Positions 28,524 through 36,785 of a DNA stretch of 49,130 nucleotides are shown here, in pieces. Made by a program: the position numbers and the translations under genes. The stretch is from assembly GCA_018716975.1 (NCBI GenBank), contig DVJE01000005.1:1-49130 (forward strand). Reading direction: 5' to 3'. The notes beneath the pieces were generated by a model. The model was not told the DNA's origin, did not search any database, and saw only the letters and a program-made list of their open reading frames with translations. This DNA comes from Candidatus Gallacutalibacter stercoravium (lineage in GTDB: Bacteria > Bacillota > Clostridia > Oscillospirales > Acutalibacteraceae). Position 1 is the first letter of the stretch; every line of letters starts with the position of its first letter.

Positions 28524-30440
28524 TTACGCCTCGATTTGCTCCAACTCCTCTTGCCACAAGGCGGCGCAGGCATCGCTGGGCATGCGCCAATCCCCTCGGG
28601 GCGACAGGGTAACCGAACCCACCTTGGGGCCGTCCGGCAGGCAAGAGCGCTTAAACTGCTGGTTAAAGAAGCGCCGGTAGAAGGTTTTGAGCCAATGAAG
28701 CACCACATCGGAGGAATAGGCCCCGCCAAAGGCGCACCGCGCCAAGCGGTACACCTTGGCCGGTGAAAAGCCCCACCGCACGGCGTAATACAAGAAGAAA
28801 TCGTGCAGCTCATAGGGCCCCACTAAGTCTTCGGTTTTTTGGGCGATTTCGCCGTCTTTGGCGGGCAGCAGCTCGGGGCTTACCGGCGTATCCAGAATAT
28901 CCAGCAGCACTTGGGAAAGCTGAGCGTCCTTGGTGCGCCCCGCCTCATAGCGCACAATGTGCCGGATGAGGGTTTTGGGCACCGAGGCGTTAACCCCATA
29001 CATCGACATATGATCGCCGTTGTAAGTGGCCCAGCCCAGGGCTAGCTCAGACAGATCCCCTGTGCCCACCACCAGGCCCCCCGCCTGGTTGGCCATATCC
29101 ATCAGCACCTGGGTGCGGGCCCGGGCCTGGCTGTTTTCAAACACCACGTCGTGCCGGCCGGCGTCATGGCCAATATCTTCAAAATGCTGCATCACGCTTT
29201 TTGTAATATCCACGCAGCGCAGGGTTGCGCCCAGGCATTGGGCCAGCAGCTCCGCATTGCTGCGGGTGCGGTGGGTGGTGCCAAAGCACGGCATCGTCAC
29301 CGCCAAAATATCGGAGCGGGGCCTGCCCATGGCGTCCATAGCGCGGGCGGCGGCCAACATGGCAAGGGTGGAATCCAGCCCGCCCGACACGCCAATCACC
29401 GCCGCTGCGGCGTGGGAGTGCTCCATACGCTTTTTTAAGCCCATGGCCTGTATTTTTAAAATGGTTTCACAGCGATCCTCTCGGGCCGACTCGTTGGCCG
29501 GGATAAAGGGGAAGGGATCGATCCGGCGGGTCAGCCCGGTTTGCTTCACCGGCAGCGAAAAGGGGACGCGCAAATACCCCTCGTCCTCTTGCGGCGGAAA
29601 GGTATTCATCCGCCGCCTCTCCCCCTCTAGGCGCTGCACGTCAATTTCTGTGCACACCATTTGATTTTCAAACAGCTTGCTCTCGGCCAACACCGCCCCG
29701 TTTTCACAAATGAGGTTGTGCCCCGCAAACACCATATCGGTGGTGGACTCCCCTTCGCCGGCGTCCGCATACAGATAAGCGCACACCAAGCGGGCGCTTT
29801 GCCCGTTGACCAAGGAACGGCGGTAATCCAGCTTGCCCACCGTTTCGTCGCTGGCCGAGCAATTCACCACCACTGTGGCTCCGGCCGCCACATGGGCCGT
29901 GCTGGGCGGGCAAGTGGCCCACAAATCCTCGCACAGCTCCACCGCTATGCGCAGCTCCGGGCAGGTATCGCAGCAAAACAGCAGCCGCTTGCCAAAAGGC
30001 ACCTGCTCCCCCTGGAACGCCACCGAATGGTTCTCATCCGGCGCGGGGGTGAAATGCCGCTTTTCATAAAACTCACTATAATTGGGCAAATGGGTCTTGG
30101 GAACAAAGCCCAACACCCGGCCGCCAAACACCACTGCGGCGCAGTTGTAAAGCTTGCCGCCCCACATCACCGGGAGGCCGCAAACGGTAAGCAGGTGGTA
30201 ACCGGCAGAAGCCTTTGCTACCTGGGCCAAGGCGGCTTGGGCGCCATCCAGCAGCCGGTGCTGCAAAAAAAGATCCCCGCAGGTGTAGCCCGTTAAGCAT
30301 AGTTCGGGCAGCACCAAAACCCGCACCTCCTGCTCGGCTGCTTGCTGCATACAGGCAATCACTTGCCCGGCGTTATAGGCGCAATCCGCCACCCGTATCT
30401 GCGGGGTTGCCGTTGCCACTCTAATAAATCCATCCTTCAT
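28524..30440 (-). CDS. nadE: Glutamine-dependent NAD+ synthetase
   Basis: This 638-aa two-domain enzyme carries out the last step of NAD synthesis. The N-terminal nitrilase-type amidase releases ammonia from glutamine (catalytic triad in VLPELCLTGY, PKTHLPNY and VELCEDLW). The C-terminal ATP-dependent synthetase has the P-loop IGVSGGLDSTLAML and the downstream VVGTGDLSELALGWATYNGDHM segment. The size is that of the glutamine-dependent form rather than the short ammonia-dependent one. ATG at 30440. The ANT(6)-like gene follows by 21 bp. Confidence 0.95.
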   Translation of the reverse strand: MKDGFIRVATATPQIRVADCAYNAGQVIACMQQAAEQEVRVLVLPELCLTGYTCGDLFLQHRLLDGAQAALAQVAKASAGYHLLTVCGLPVMWGGKLYNCAAVVFGGRVLGFVPKTHLPNYSEFYEKRHFTPAPDENHSVAFQGEQVPFGKRLLFCCDTCPELRIAVELCEDLWATCPPSTAHVAAGATVVVNCSASDETVGKLDYRRSLVNGQSARLVCAYLYADAGEGESTTDMVFAGHNLICENGAVLAESKLFENQMVCTEIDVQRLEGERRRMNTFPPQEDEGYLRVPFSLPVKQTGLTRRIDPFPFIPANESAREDRCETILKIQAMGLKKRMEHSHAAAAVIGVSGGLDSTLAMLAAARAMDAMGRPRSDILAVTMPCFGTTHRTRSNAELLAQCLGATLRCVDITKSVMQHFEDIGHDAGRHDVVFENSQARARTQVLMDMANQAGGLVVGTGDLSELALGWATYNGDHMSMYGVNASVPKTLIRHIVRYEAGRTKDAQLSQVLLDILDTPVSPELLPAKDGEIAQKTEDLVGPYELHDFFLYYAVRWGFSPAKVYRLARCAFGGAYSSDVVLHWLKTFYRRFFNQQFKRSCLPDGPKVGSVTLSPRGDWRMPSDACAALWQEELEQIEA

Positions 30441-30526
30441 TTTTACCTTTTCTCCCTCCTACCGTAATCAACACAAAAGCACGAAACCGCGCAAGACAAT
30501 AGAATCCGATCTGCAAAACCGCAAGC

Positions 30527-30563
30527 GCCCAACGGCCGTGCGCCTTCTGCCGGGGGCGTTGGG
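30527..30563 (-). terminator. Hairpin after the lipoprotein gene
   Basis: Minus-strand CCCAACG pairs with CGTTGGG just past the stop at 30567, flanked by extra GC pairing. The T-run is poor, so efficiency is uncertain. Confidence 0.45.
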
Positions 30564-30566
30564 TTG

Positions 30567-31283
30567 TTAACCGGCATAAGCCAACGCAAAGCTGCCGGTT
30601 ATTTCATAAAGCTGGGCATACAGCCCCGCCGCCCGGCCCCTGTAATAGTGCATGGTACCGGTGGCGGCCTCTAATGAGGCGATGCTGCCGCCCTCTGCCT
30701 GCGCCTCGGCGCGGATTTGTTCCAGCTCGGCTGGCTGATCCTCCAGCCAGCTTTGTTGCGCGGCCTCGATGCCTGCGCGGCGCTGTTCCCCTGCCGCGGC
30801 CAGCAAGGCCTGATAAGCGGCGTCTACCTCTGTTTTCCACGCCTCCACATAGGTTTGGGTTACGGCAAGCATCTCCTGGGTATCGGCGGCCTGCCCCAAA
30901 TCCCGCTGGTAGGCGGCGTCTAAGGCGTTGCCCTCAAACGCAGCGTTAAAGTCCACATCGCTGGTAACCGGCGCTTGGGAGTGGCCGCTTTCCGCCCTGG
31001 ATTCGTTATCGTAAACCGGCGCCGAAGAACCGGCCTCCTCCGGCGTTTCAGCCGCTGAAGAAGCCTCTGGCTGGCTGCTTTCTTCTTGCCGGCCGGGCGC
31101 GCCGGGCAAGCTGGAGCTGCCCTCGCTCACCGCAGACGTCTCTGGCGCAGAGGACTGGGCCGCAGAGCTGACCTCCTGCTGCGAACAGCTGCATCCGCTT
31201 AGCCCCAGCAAGCACGCCGCCATCAACGCGGCGCACACAACCCGCCGCGGCGTTTTATGCCTTTGTATTTTCTGATTTTTCAT
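30567..31283 (-). CDS. LprI-like lipoprotein
   Basis: This 238-aa exported lipoprotein starts at ATG 31283, with GGGCGGAAG just upstream; longer frames lack a site. It has a basic head, a hydrophobic core and the lipobox LLGLSGC. A Ser/Glu-rich linker of about 80 residues follows, then a helical domain with the LprI/DUF1311 pattern: NALDAAYQRDLG, YVEAWKTEVDAAYQALLAA, AAQQSWLEDQPAELEQIRAEA and GTMHYYRGRAAGLYAQLYEI. LprI in Mycobacterium inhibits lysozyme; function here is unproven. Monocistronic, behind the divergent NUDIX promoter region. Confidence 0.8.
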   Translation of the reverse strand: MKNQKIQRHKTPRRVVCAALMAACLLGLSGCSCSQQEVSSAAQSSAPETSAVSEGSSSLPGAPGRQEESSQPEASSAAETPEEAGSSAPVYDNESRAESGHSQAPVTSDVDFNAAFEGNALDAAYQRDLGQAADTQEMLAVTQTYVEAWKTEVDAAYQALLAAAGEQRRAGIEAAQQSWLEDQPAELEQIRAEAQAEGGSIASLEAATGTMHYYRGRAAGLYAQLYEITGSFALAYAG

Positions 31284-31393
31284 CTGCCTTCCGCCCTTCG
31301 CGCATACTGTTATCATCATAGCATGTTCCGGCCGGGGACGCAATATAAGCGGTTTTCTTTGGTTTGTTTTTCGTTGGCTTCTTGCGCCGTTCT

Positions 31394-31422
31394 TTGCAGG
31401 CGCGTGTTGGATATGGTATAAT
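31394..31422 (+). promoter_or_regulatory. Strong sigma-A promoter 270 bp ahead of the NUDIX gene
   Basis: TTGCAG, 17-bp spacer, TATAAT. The next supported coding start is at 31700, so the transcript has an unusually long leader (see 31447-31572). Confidence 0.65.
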
Positions 31423-31446
31423 GTGTGCGTGCTTTCAAAAGCGCTT

Positions 31447-31572
31447 GAATGACAGCTAGGTGCAGCCGCCTGCGTTTACGCTTTATTGTGGGTTCAACTC
31501 AGTTGTGGCACACAGAAGAAGCCTATGTGCTCTCGATTGGTGTTCTTGGCTTGCGGCTGTGCACGTTCATTC
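31447..31572 (+). ncRNA. Candidate structured RNA in the NUDIX leader
   Basis: Long-range pairing closes a 126-nt domain: GAATGA (31447-31452) with TCATTC (31567-31572), GTGCA (31460-31464) with TGCAC (31560-31564), and GCCGC (31465-31469) with GCGGC (31553-31557). Inside are two local hairpins (CAAC-TCA-GTTG; GCACA ... TGTGC). It lies directly after a strong promoter and before a gene. I cannot assign it to a known riboswitch or to 6S RNA. The 31573-31699 remainder of the leader shows no feature but the NUDIX ribosome binding site. Confidence 0.4.
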
Positions 31573-31699
31573 GGCCTTTAACCAGAAGCTTTGATTCGGT
31601 TTATTTGTCGGCCGGTTTTGTCCGCTTGGGCATTGCAAGTTTTAGCAACCGGATAGATTTGCCAGCAAAAGTATAAACTGAAATAAAGGGGATAGTATT

Positions 31700-32245
31700 G
31701 TGGATCTGATGGAAAAGACTTTGGAAAAGAATGAAATTTATCACGGCAAAATTATTAACGTTCGGGTAGACACCGCGTTATTGCCCAACGGCAATCAAGC
31801 GAAACGAGAGGTGGTAGAGCATCCCGGCGGCGTGTGCATCGCTGCCTTAACAGAAGGCAACGAGCTTTTATTTGTGCGCCAGTTCCGCTATCCATACGCT
31901 GAAATTGTTTGGGAACTGCCCGCAGGAAAGCTGGAACCGGGTTCGGATCCCTTAGAAAACGGAAAACGGGAGTTGCGAGAGGAAACCGGCGCCCAGGGCT
32001 TTGGGTATGTATCGCTGGGCAAACTATACCCCACCCCCGGCTACTGCGGGGAGATTATCCACCTGTATTTTTGCCGGGTAACCGGGTTCGGCAAGCAGGA
32101 TCCCGACGACGACGAGTTCTTAGAGGTGCAGCGCATCCCGCTGGATCGCGCCGTAGAAATGGTGCTCAACAACCAATTGCCCGACGCCAAAACGCAAATT
32201 GCCGTTTTAAAAACCGCCGCTTTGCTTCAAAAAGGGGTGCTGTAA
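31700..32245 (+). CDS. nudF: NUDIX hydrolase, ADP-ribose pyrophosphatase type
   Basis: This 181-aa enzyme hydrolyses ADP-ribose and related nucleotide sugars. The NUDIX box is complete: G in PAGKLEPGSDPLENG, then KRELREETGAQG (REx2EExG). The N-terminal YHGKIINVRVD and the EHPGGVCIAALTEGNELLFVRQFR strand are typical of the NudF/YqkG group. GTG start at 31700 with AAAGGGG 10 bp upstream. Preceded by a long leader. Confidence 0.93.
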   Translation: MDLMEKTLEKNEIYHGKIINVRVDTALLPNGNQAKREVVEHPGGVCIAALTEGNELLFVRQFRYPYAEIVWELPAGKLEPGSDPLENGKRELREETGAQGFGYVSLGKLYPTPGYCGEIIHLYFCRVTGFGKQDPDDDEFLEVQRIPLDRAVEMVLNNQLPDAKTQIAVLKTAALLQKGVL

Positions 32246-32441
32246 GCTCCATTTTGATACCGTTCTGACATTATTTGTAACTCCCTCGTAACGATTTCGC
32301 CTCCACCGTATGCTATAATATGTGTAAAGATGGGTGTATAGAGAACTTTGTTTTACACAATTATCACAAACAGGGCTGCTGCTTGATTTTGTGCGCAACG
32401 GATTTACCGCCCTATACCGGGCAGAAACGGAGGCCTGCCCC

Positions 32442-33551
32442 GTGAAGTGGAAACGATGCAAAAAATTGGCGCCCGCCGTAGCGGCGCTTGTCTTTTTGGC
32501 CTCAATGGCCGTACTGACCCAACTCAAGCCCCAGGCGGTGGAGGTTACCCCCTCGTTGCCGGAGGATACTGCCGCAACAGAGGGCGTTGATTACAAAACC
32601 GTTAACCTGCGCGCCGTAGTGGATGTGAATCATATTGTTTGGCTGGATGAAACGCTTTTTTCCGTGATTGGTTCTGGCAGCAATGACGGCGTTTCTTATT
32701 TGTGGATTTATCTTGGGAGCCAAAAAACCGGCCAAGCCCAGCTGTGCGATACCCTAACGCTGCAGGAGGATGAATCGCTCAACAGCGCCCTAAGCTTGGC
32801 CGATGGAAGGTTGGCCTTGTGCACCAACCAACGCCTCGTCTTTTTTGACGTAACCGGCGATGGATTGCGCAGGCAAACCACCCTCTCTTTGCTGCCAATT
32901 TTAGGTGATGAATGCTCAAAAATTGCGCTGCATCCCTCGGGGGAACGGGTGGCCTTTATCAGTTCGCAAGGGCTTGAGGTAATGGATTTAACCACGAGGC
33001 AATGCACCCTGCTGGCCCAGCCGGACGAAGACGCGTTTTTGCTGGATTTTTGCTGGATGGAGGATGATTTTATCGCCTACCGCACCATTGCACAGGACGG
33101 CACCACCCTGTGCGTTCTGCGCCCGGATGGAACAGAGGCCTGGCGCGGCGCCGCCGGCTTGCTGGCTGCGGCCGGCAGCGGCCACGCGGCGATGGAAAGC
33201 GGCGATAACGCCTCGGTGGTGCAGATTGTTGACCTGGCAAGCGGGGCGCAATCCGCCTTTTCGTTGGCGGGGCAAAACCTTAGCGCCCTATCGTTGCGCG
33301 GGGGGCTTTTGGCCGCCGTTACCTTGGCGGACGACGCCACCTCGTATATTTGCAGCTGGGATCTGCAAAGCGGTGTTTTTGCCACACATTACGCCGTAAC
33401 AGCAGAGGAAGGGAGCCTTGGGGATTCCTTTACCCTATCGCAAAACGGGTGGGCGGCTGTGCCGCTTCTTTCTTCTTCCTCAAACACCCGCATTTTACTG
33501 GTAAACTGCAGCACTGGGCGCGGGCCGGAAAAAGAGCCTGCGCAACCATAA
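32442..33551 (+). CDS. Membrane-anchored beta-propeller-like protein
   Basis: Function unknown. GTG at 32442 is chosen because ACGGAGG lies about 9 bp upstream; earlier in-frame ATGs have no site. The 369-aa protein begins MKWKRCKKLAPAVAALVFLASMA-like (a signal anchor), then a long all-beta region with recurring short strands, e.g. HIVWLDETLFSVIGSG, SLADGRLALCTNQRLVFFDV, LHPSGERVAFISSQGLEVMDL, DFIAYRTIAQDGTTLCVLRPDG, consistent with WD40/TolB-like blades on the outer face of the membrane. A perfect TATAAT lies at 32314-32319. The membrane protein at 33640 follows in the same direction. Confidence 0.8.
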   Translation: MKWKRCKKLAPAVAALVFLASMAVLTQLKPQAVEVTPSLPEDTAATEGVDYKTVNLRAVVDVNHIVWLDETLFSVIGSGSNDGVSYLWIYLGSQKTGQAQLCDTLTLQEDESLNSALSLADGRLALCTNQRLVFFDVTGDGLRRQTTLSLLPILGDECSKIALHPSGERVAFISSQGLEVMDLTTRQCTLLAQPDEDAFLLDFCWMEDDFIAYRTIAQDGTTLCVLRPDGTEAWRGAAGLLAAAGSGHAAMESGDNASVVQIVDLASGAQSAFSLAGQNLSALSLRGGLLAAVTLADDATSYICSWDLQSGVFATHYAVTAEEGSLGDSFTLSQNGWAAVPLLSSSSNTRILLVNCSTGRGPEKEPAQP

Positions 33552-33639
33552 AGCAACCGTAAAATTTGTAACGGCTGTAAAAAACCTTGCATGACCAAGA
33601 TGATCGCGCTGCGATCGGAAAGAAAGGAGGCGGTTCACC

Positions 33640-34035
33640 ATGGTGCTAAATCCCATCATTACCATTATACCGGCGGCGCTGGCCCTGTTCTGCCTCATTT
33701 TTTGCTTGCTCAACAAACCCAAAAAGCCCATTATGTCGCTGGCGCTTATTGTGCTGCTGGCCTTTTACCTGGGATGCACTTTTGTTGTAGACAATACTTT
33801 AACCCCGCAAACTCAATCGATGTTCGGCACGCTGCATTTTAACAAGCTGTTGCCCTATATTTTTGCAAACGGATCCAGCAAGCCCAGCACAGAGCTGTGT
33901 GAAACCGCCTTTTACCAGCTTAAGATGGTGGATATCTTTTTGTTTGTGGCGGTTGTGGTGAGCTTGGCTATTGAAATTTGGCACATATTGTTGCGTCCTG
34001 TGCAGTCCCCCAATAAACGGTCAAAAAAATCCTAA
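33640..34035 (+). CDS. 131-aa membrane protein of unknown function
   Basis: ATG at 33640 with AAAGGAGG 10 bp upstream. Three hydrophobic segments: PIITIIPAALALFCLIFCLL, IMSLALIVLLAFYLGCTFVV and MVDIFLFVAVVVSLAIEIW; a soluble loop (LFGTLHFNKLLP-like, about 60-95) sits between the second and third, and the C-terminus is basic. I do not recognise the family. It is 88 bp after the propeller-like gene and is followed by terminators. Confidence 0.78.
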   Translation: MVLNPIITIIPAALALFCLIFCLLNKPKKPIMSLALIVLLAFYLGCTFVVDNTLTPQTQSMFGTLHFNKLLPYIFANGSSKPSTELCETAFYQLKMVDIFLFVAVVVSLAIEIWHILLRPVQSPNKRSKKS

Positions 34036-34090
34036 AGCCGCGCACCGGCTTAACATCCGGTTCTAGCTAAAAGCAAGAAGAATGAAGAAA

Positions 34091-34113
34091 ATAAAAAGCC
34101 GCCTTCCGGCGGC
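34091..34113 (-). terminator. Minus-strand terminator of the 49-aa gene transcript
   Basis: Minus-strand GCCGCC-GGAA-GGCGGC followed by TTTTTATTTTC, a textbook intrinsic terminator. Confidence 0.7.
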
Positions 34114-34151
34114 CGCATCGCAATTTGCGCATCCATATTCCCGTTAGAATC

Positions 34152-34188
34152 GGCTTTGCGGCGTGCCTTTGCCGCAAAGCCGGTTTTT
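34152..34188 (+). terminator. Plus-strand terminator after the 131-aa membrane protein
   Basis: Perfect 11-bp stem GGCTTTGCGGC / GCCGCAAAGCC with an 8-base loop, followed by GGTTTTT. Confidence 0.8.
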
Positions 34189-34267
34189 ACCGGCATAATT
34201 CTCTAAACACGTGGTTGCCGGCATCCCGGTATGAGCCGGGGCGCGGCAATACTTCCCGTTGTTTTGA

Positions 34268-34417
34268 TTACCGTTCGCTTACATGCCATTCTTGGCCGCT
34301 GTAACTATAGATGAAATCATCTAAGTCTCCTAAAACCGCGGCGGACGGCGTAAGATTAAATACGCCGGTATCCGGTTCCCATAAACCGGCGCTTGCGGTT
34401 CTTGTTGTTGCCGTCAT
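34268..34417 (-). CDS. 49-aa hypothetical protein, possible sporulation gene
   Basis: ATG at 34417 with GGGAGG about 7 bp upstream. The product reads MTATTRTASAGLWEPDTGVF then NLTPSAAVLGDLDDFIYSYS and ends WHVSER; small, acidic, no membrane segment, no family recognised. Upstream is a sequence close to a sigma-E (mother-cell) promoter (34467-34495); downstream a GC-rich double hairpin (34215-34249) lies before the minus-strand terminator at 34091-34113. Too short for most gene callers. Confidence 0.6.
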   Translation of the reverse strand: MTATTRTASAGLWEPDTGVFNLTPSAAVLGDLDDFIYSYSGQEWHVSER

Positions 34418-34466
34418 CGCACATCCTCCCTTTCTGTTAGATTCGCCCGCAGGGCGGCTATCTTTC

Positions 34467-34495
34467 AGTATATGCCCGAATGGTTGCGAAGATAC
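34467..34495 (-). promoter_or_regulatory. Possible sigma-E-type promoter of the 49-aa gene
   Basis: Minus-strand GTATCTT (34495-34489), 14-bp spacer, CATATACT (34474-34467). The -10 matches CATACAHT at 7 of 8 and the spacer is right; the -35 is partial. Confidence 0.4.
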
Positions 34496-34562
34496 GGGAA
34501 TTGTGTAAAGCTACGATTAAAATATCTTTGAGAGGGACGCCCCTCGTGAAAGGTCTGAAAGC

Positions 34563-35753
34563 ATGGATCCATTTGTAAAAAGAACTTGGGCGGAAATTGA
34601 TCTAGACGCCGTTGCCCATAATTACCGGGTTATCCGCGCAGCGGTTAGCCCCGAAAGCAAAATCATGTGCGTAATCAAGGCGGATGCCTACGGCCACGGC
34701 GCCACCTATTTGGCCCAGGAGTACGAACGGTTGGGGGCCGATTGGTTTGCCGTTTCCAACATAGAAGAAGCCGTGCAGCTTCGCCGCCTGGGGCTTGCCA
34801 CCCCCATTTTGATTCTGGGCTACACGCCGCCCGATTTGGCCCGTTACTTGGCCGAAAACAAAATAACCCAGGCGATTTTGTCGCTGGGGTATGCCCGGCA
34901 GCTGTCGCAGCAAGCGCAACAGGCAGGCGTTAGCGTGAAAGTGCACATTAAGTTGGATACGGGCATGAGCCGCATCGGGTTGCAATGCCAGGATATTGCC
35001 CGAGACGCCGGCACAGCCTTGCGCGAGGCGGCGGAAATTTGCACCATGAAGGGCCTGCAGGCCGAGGGGGTTTTCACCCACTTTGCCGTTTCCGACGAAG
35101 GCGAAGCCGGGGCCGCTTTTACCAATCATCAATACCAGTGCTTTATGCATGTTGTGAACGGCCTGCGCCAACAGGGCTTTGCGGTGCCCCTGTGCCATTG
35201 CGGCAACAGCGGCGCGATTTTGGATTACCCCTCTTTTCATTTAGACATGGTGCGGGCAGGCATCATTCTCTACGGCTTACAGCCCTCCAGCCAGGTAAGC
35301 AGCCCGCTGCCTTTGCGACCCGCTATGCAGCTGCGCTCGGTGGTTTCGCTTATCAAAACCGTTCCGGCAGGCACGCCGGTCAGCTACGGCTGCACCTACA
35401 CCACCCAAGACGAAACCCGCGTGGCCACGGTGCCCATCGGTTATGCCGACGGCTACCCCCGCGCCCTTTCTGGTAAGGCGGAAATGCTGGTGCATGGGCA
35501 GCGCGCCCCGGTGATCGGCCGGGTGTGTATGGATCAGCTGATGTTGGATGTAACCGGTATTGACGGCGTAAAAGAAGGCGACTTGGTTACCGTATTCGGC
35601 CGCGACGGCGACGCCTTTCTCCCCGTGGAGGAGCTGGCCCAACTGTGCGGCACCATCCCCTATGAAATCATCTGCATGGAAGGCAAGCGCGTGCCGCGCA
35701 TCTATATGCGACAAGGCGAAATTGTGGGCGAAATGAACCTAATTTGCCCCTAA
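34563..35753 (+). CDS. alr: Alanine racemase
   Basis: This 396-aa PLP enzyme makes D-alanine for peptidoglycan. Lys39 in VIKADAYGHG forms the internal aldimine; the opposite catalytic Tyr is in GTPVSYGCTY; VKLDTGMSRIG-like (IKLDTGMSRIGL) and IGYADGYPRALSG plus GRVCMDQLMLDVT are family landmarks. The usual two-domain length. ATG at 34563, GAAAGG upstream. In spore formers one Alr copy is spore-associated and blocks germination by L-alanine; whether this is that copy is unknown. Confidence 0.96.
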   Translation: MDPFVKRTWAEIDLDAVAHNYRVIRAAVSPESKIMCVIKADAYGHGATYLAQEYERLGADWFAVSNIEEAVQLRRLGLATPILILGYTPPDLARYLAENKITQAILSLGYARQLSQQAQQAGVSVKVHIKLDTGMSRIGLQCQDIARDAGTALREAAEICTMKGLQAEGVFTHFAVSDEGEAGAAFTNHQYQCFMHVVNGLRQQGFAVPLCHCGNSGAILDYPSFHLDMVRAGIILYGLQPSSQVSSPLPLRPAMQLRSVVSLIKTVPAGTPVSYGCTYTTQDETRVATVPIGYADGYPRALSGKAEMLVHGQRAPVIGRVCMDQLMLDVTGIDGVKEGDLVTVFGRDGDAFLPVEELAQLCGTIPYEIICMEGKRVPRIYMRQGEIVGEMNLICP

Positions 35754-35897
35754 TTCCCCCCTTGCCGTTGCGCCAGCCGCAACCGTGGAAAAGATTGATT
35801 TATCGCGGTGGGTGTGGTAGGATTTTGATATTGCTTTTCCGCTTAAAGGGTTGCCGCAACCGTGGGGCCTGCGGCGCAAAAAGGAGGACGGCAGCCT

Positions 35898-36785
35898 GTG
35901 AACACTGGCAACACCGAAAAAGAACCAAACGTTAAGCCGCCGCGTATAGAGGGCGGCCAGGCCCAGCCTGCCCCGGTGGTAAAATGGGCGGGTGGCAAGC
36001 GGCAGCTGATGGATGTGCTGCTGCCCATGATGCCGAAGAATTTTTCTCTTTACTGCGAGCCTTTTTTAGGGGGAGGCGCGGCGCTGTTTCGCCTGCTGCC
36101 CCAAAGGGCCAGAGTAAACGATATTAATCAAGAGCTTATCGGTTTATATGAAGTGATTCGGGACGACTTAACCGGCCTGCTGGATGCTTTGCGCGGTTTT
36201 ACCAACGACCCCGAATGCTATTACGCCGTGCGGGCCTGGGATCGCGACCGGGATCGGTATGAGGCGTTATCCCCGGCGCAGCGGGCCGCCCGCGTTCTTT
36301 ATTTAAATAAAACCTGCTACAACGGGCTGTACCGGGTAAACAAGGCGGGCCAATTCAACACCCCGTTCGGCCGCTACCGCAATCCCAATATCATCAACGA
36401 GCCGCTGCTGCGCGCGGTTAGCCAATATCTAAAAAAGGCGGATGTGCGCTTTTTTTGCACTGATTACGCCGAGGTGTTGCGCGATCTCCCCGTCGGCGCT
36501 TTCGTCTATTTGGATCCCCCCTACGACCCGGTATCCCCCACGGCCAACTTTACCTCTTATGCTTGCACCTCCTTTGGCCGGCAAGAGCAAATACGCCTGC
36601 GCCAATGCTGCGACGAGCTGGATAAGCGCGGCATCCGCTTTATGCTTTCCAATTCCTCTACCGACTTTATCCGCCGGCAATACGCCGCCTACCGCATAAC
36701 CACCGTGCAGGCGGGCCGGTGCATCAACGCCGATGCGTCCCGCCGCGGTAAGATTGAAGAGGTGGTGGTGCGCAACTATGAGTAG
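35898..36785 (+). CDS. dam: Dam-type N6-adenine DNA methyltransferase (restriction-modification)
   Basis: This 295-aa methylase has the alpha-type amino-methyltransferase order: SAM-binding KWAGGKRQL at about residue 30, CEPFLGGGAALFRLLP, RVNDINQELIGLY, and the catalytic DPPY in VYLDPPYDPVSPTANF, then the FMLSNSS segment. Dam/DpnM/MboIA relatives methylate GATC, so GATC is the probable target. GTG at 35898 with AAAGGAGG 11 bp upstream. It overlaps the next gene by 8 bp (ATGAGTAG), forming a two-gene restriction-modification cassette. Confidence 0.9.
   Translation: MNTGNTEKEPNVKPPRIEGGQAQPAPVVKWAGGKRQLMDVLLPMMPKNFSLYCEPFLGGGAALFRLLPQRARVNDINQELIGLYEVIRDDLTGLLDALRGFTNDPECYYAVRAWDRDRDRYEALSPAQRAARVLYLNKTCYNGLYRVNKAGQFNTPFGRYRNPNIINEPLLRAVSQYLKKADVRFFCTDYAEVLRDLPVGAFVYLDPPYDPVSPTANFTSYACTSFGRQEQIRLRQCCDELDKRGIRFMLSNSSTDFIRRQYAAYRITTVQAGRCINADASRRGKIEEVVVRNYE

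Noticed and set aside
31447-31572. 6S RNA or SRP RNA identity for the structured leader
   Set aside because: It is shorter than typical 6S RNA and lacks the conserved SRP apical motif; I could not align it to either.
31449-31676. A 75-codon plus-strand frame before the NUDIX gene
   Set aside because: No ribosome binding site, no recognisable domain, and it overlaps a strongly self-complementary leader.
34311-34508. A 65-codon plus-strand frame
   Set aside because: It lies opposite the 49-aa gene, which has the better ribosome binding site and promoter.
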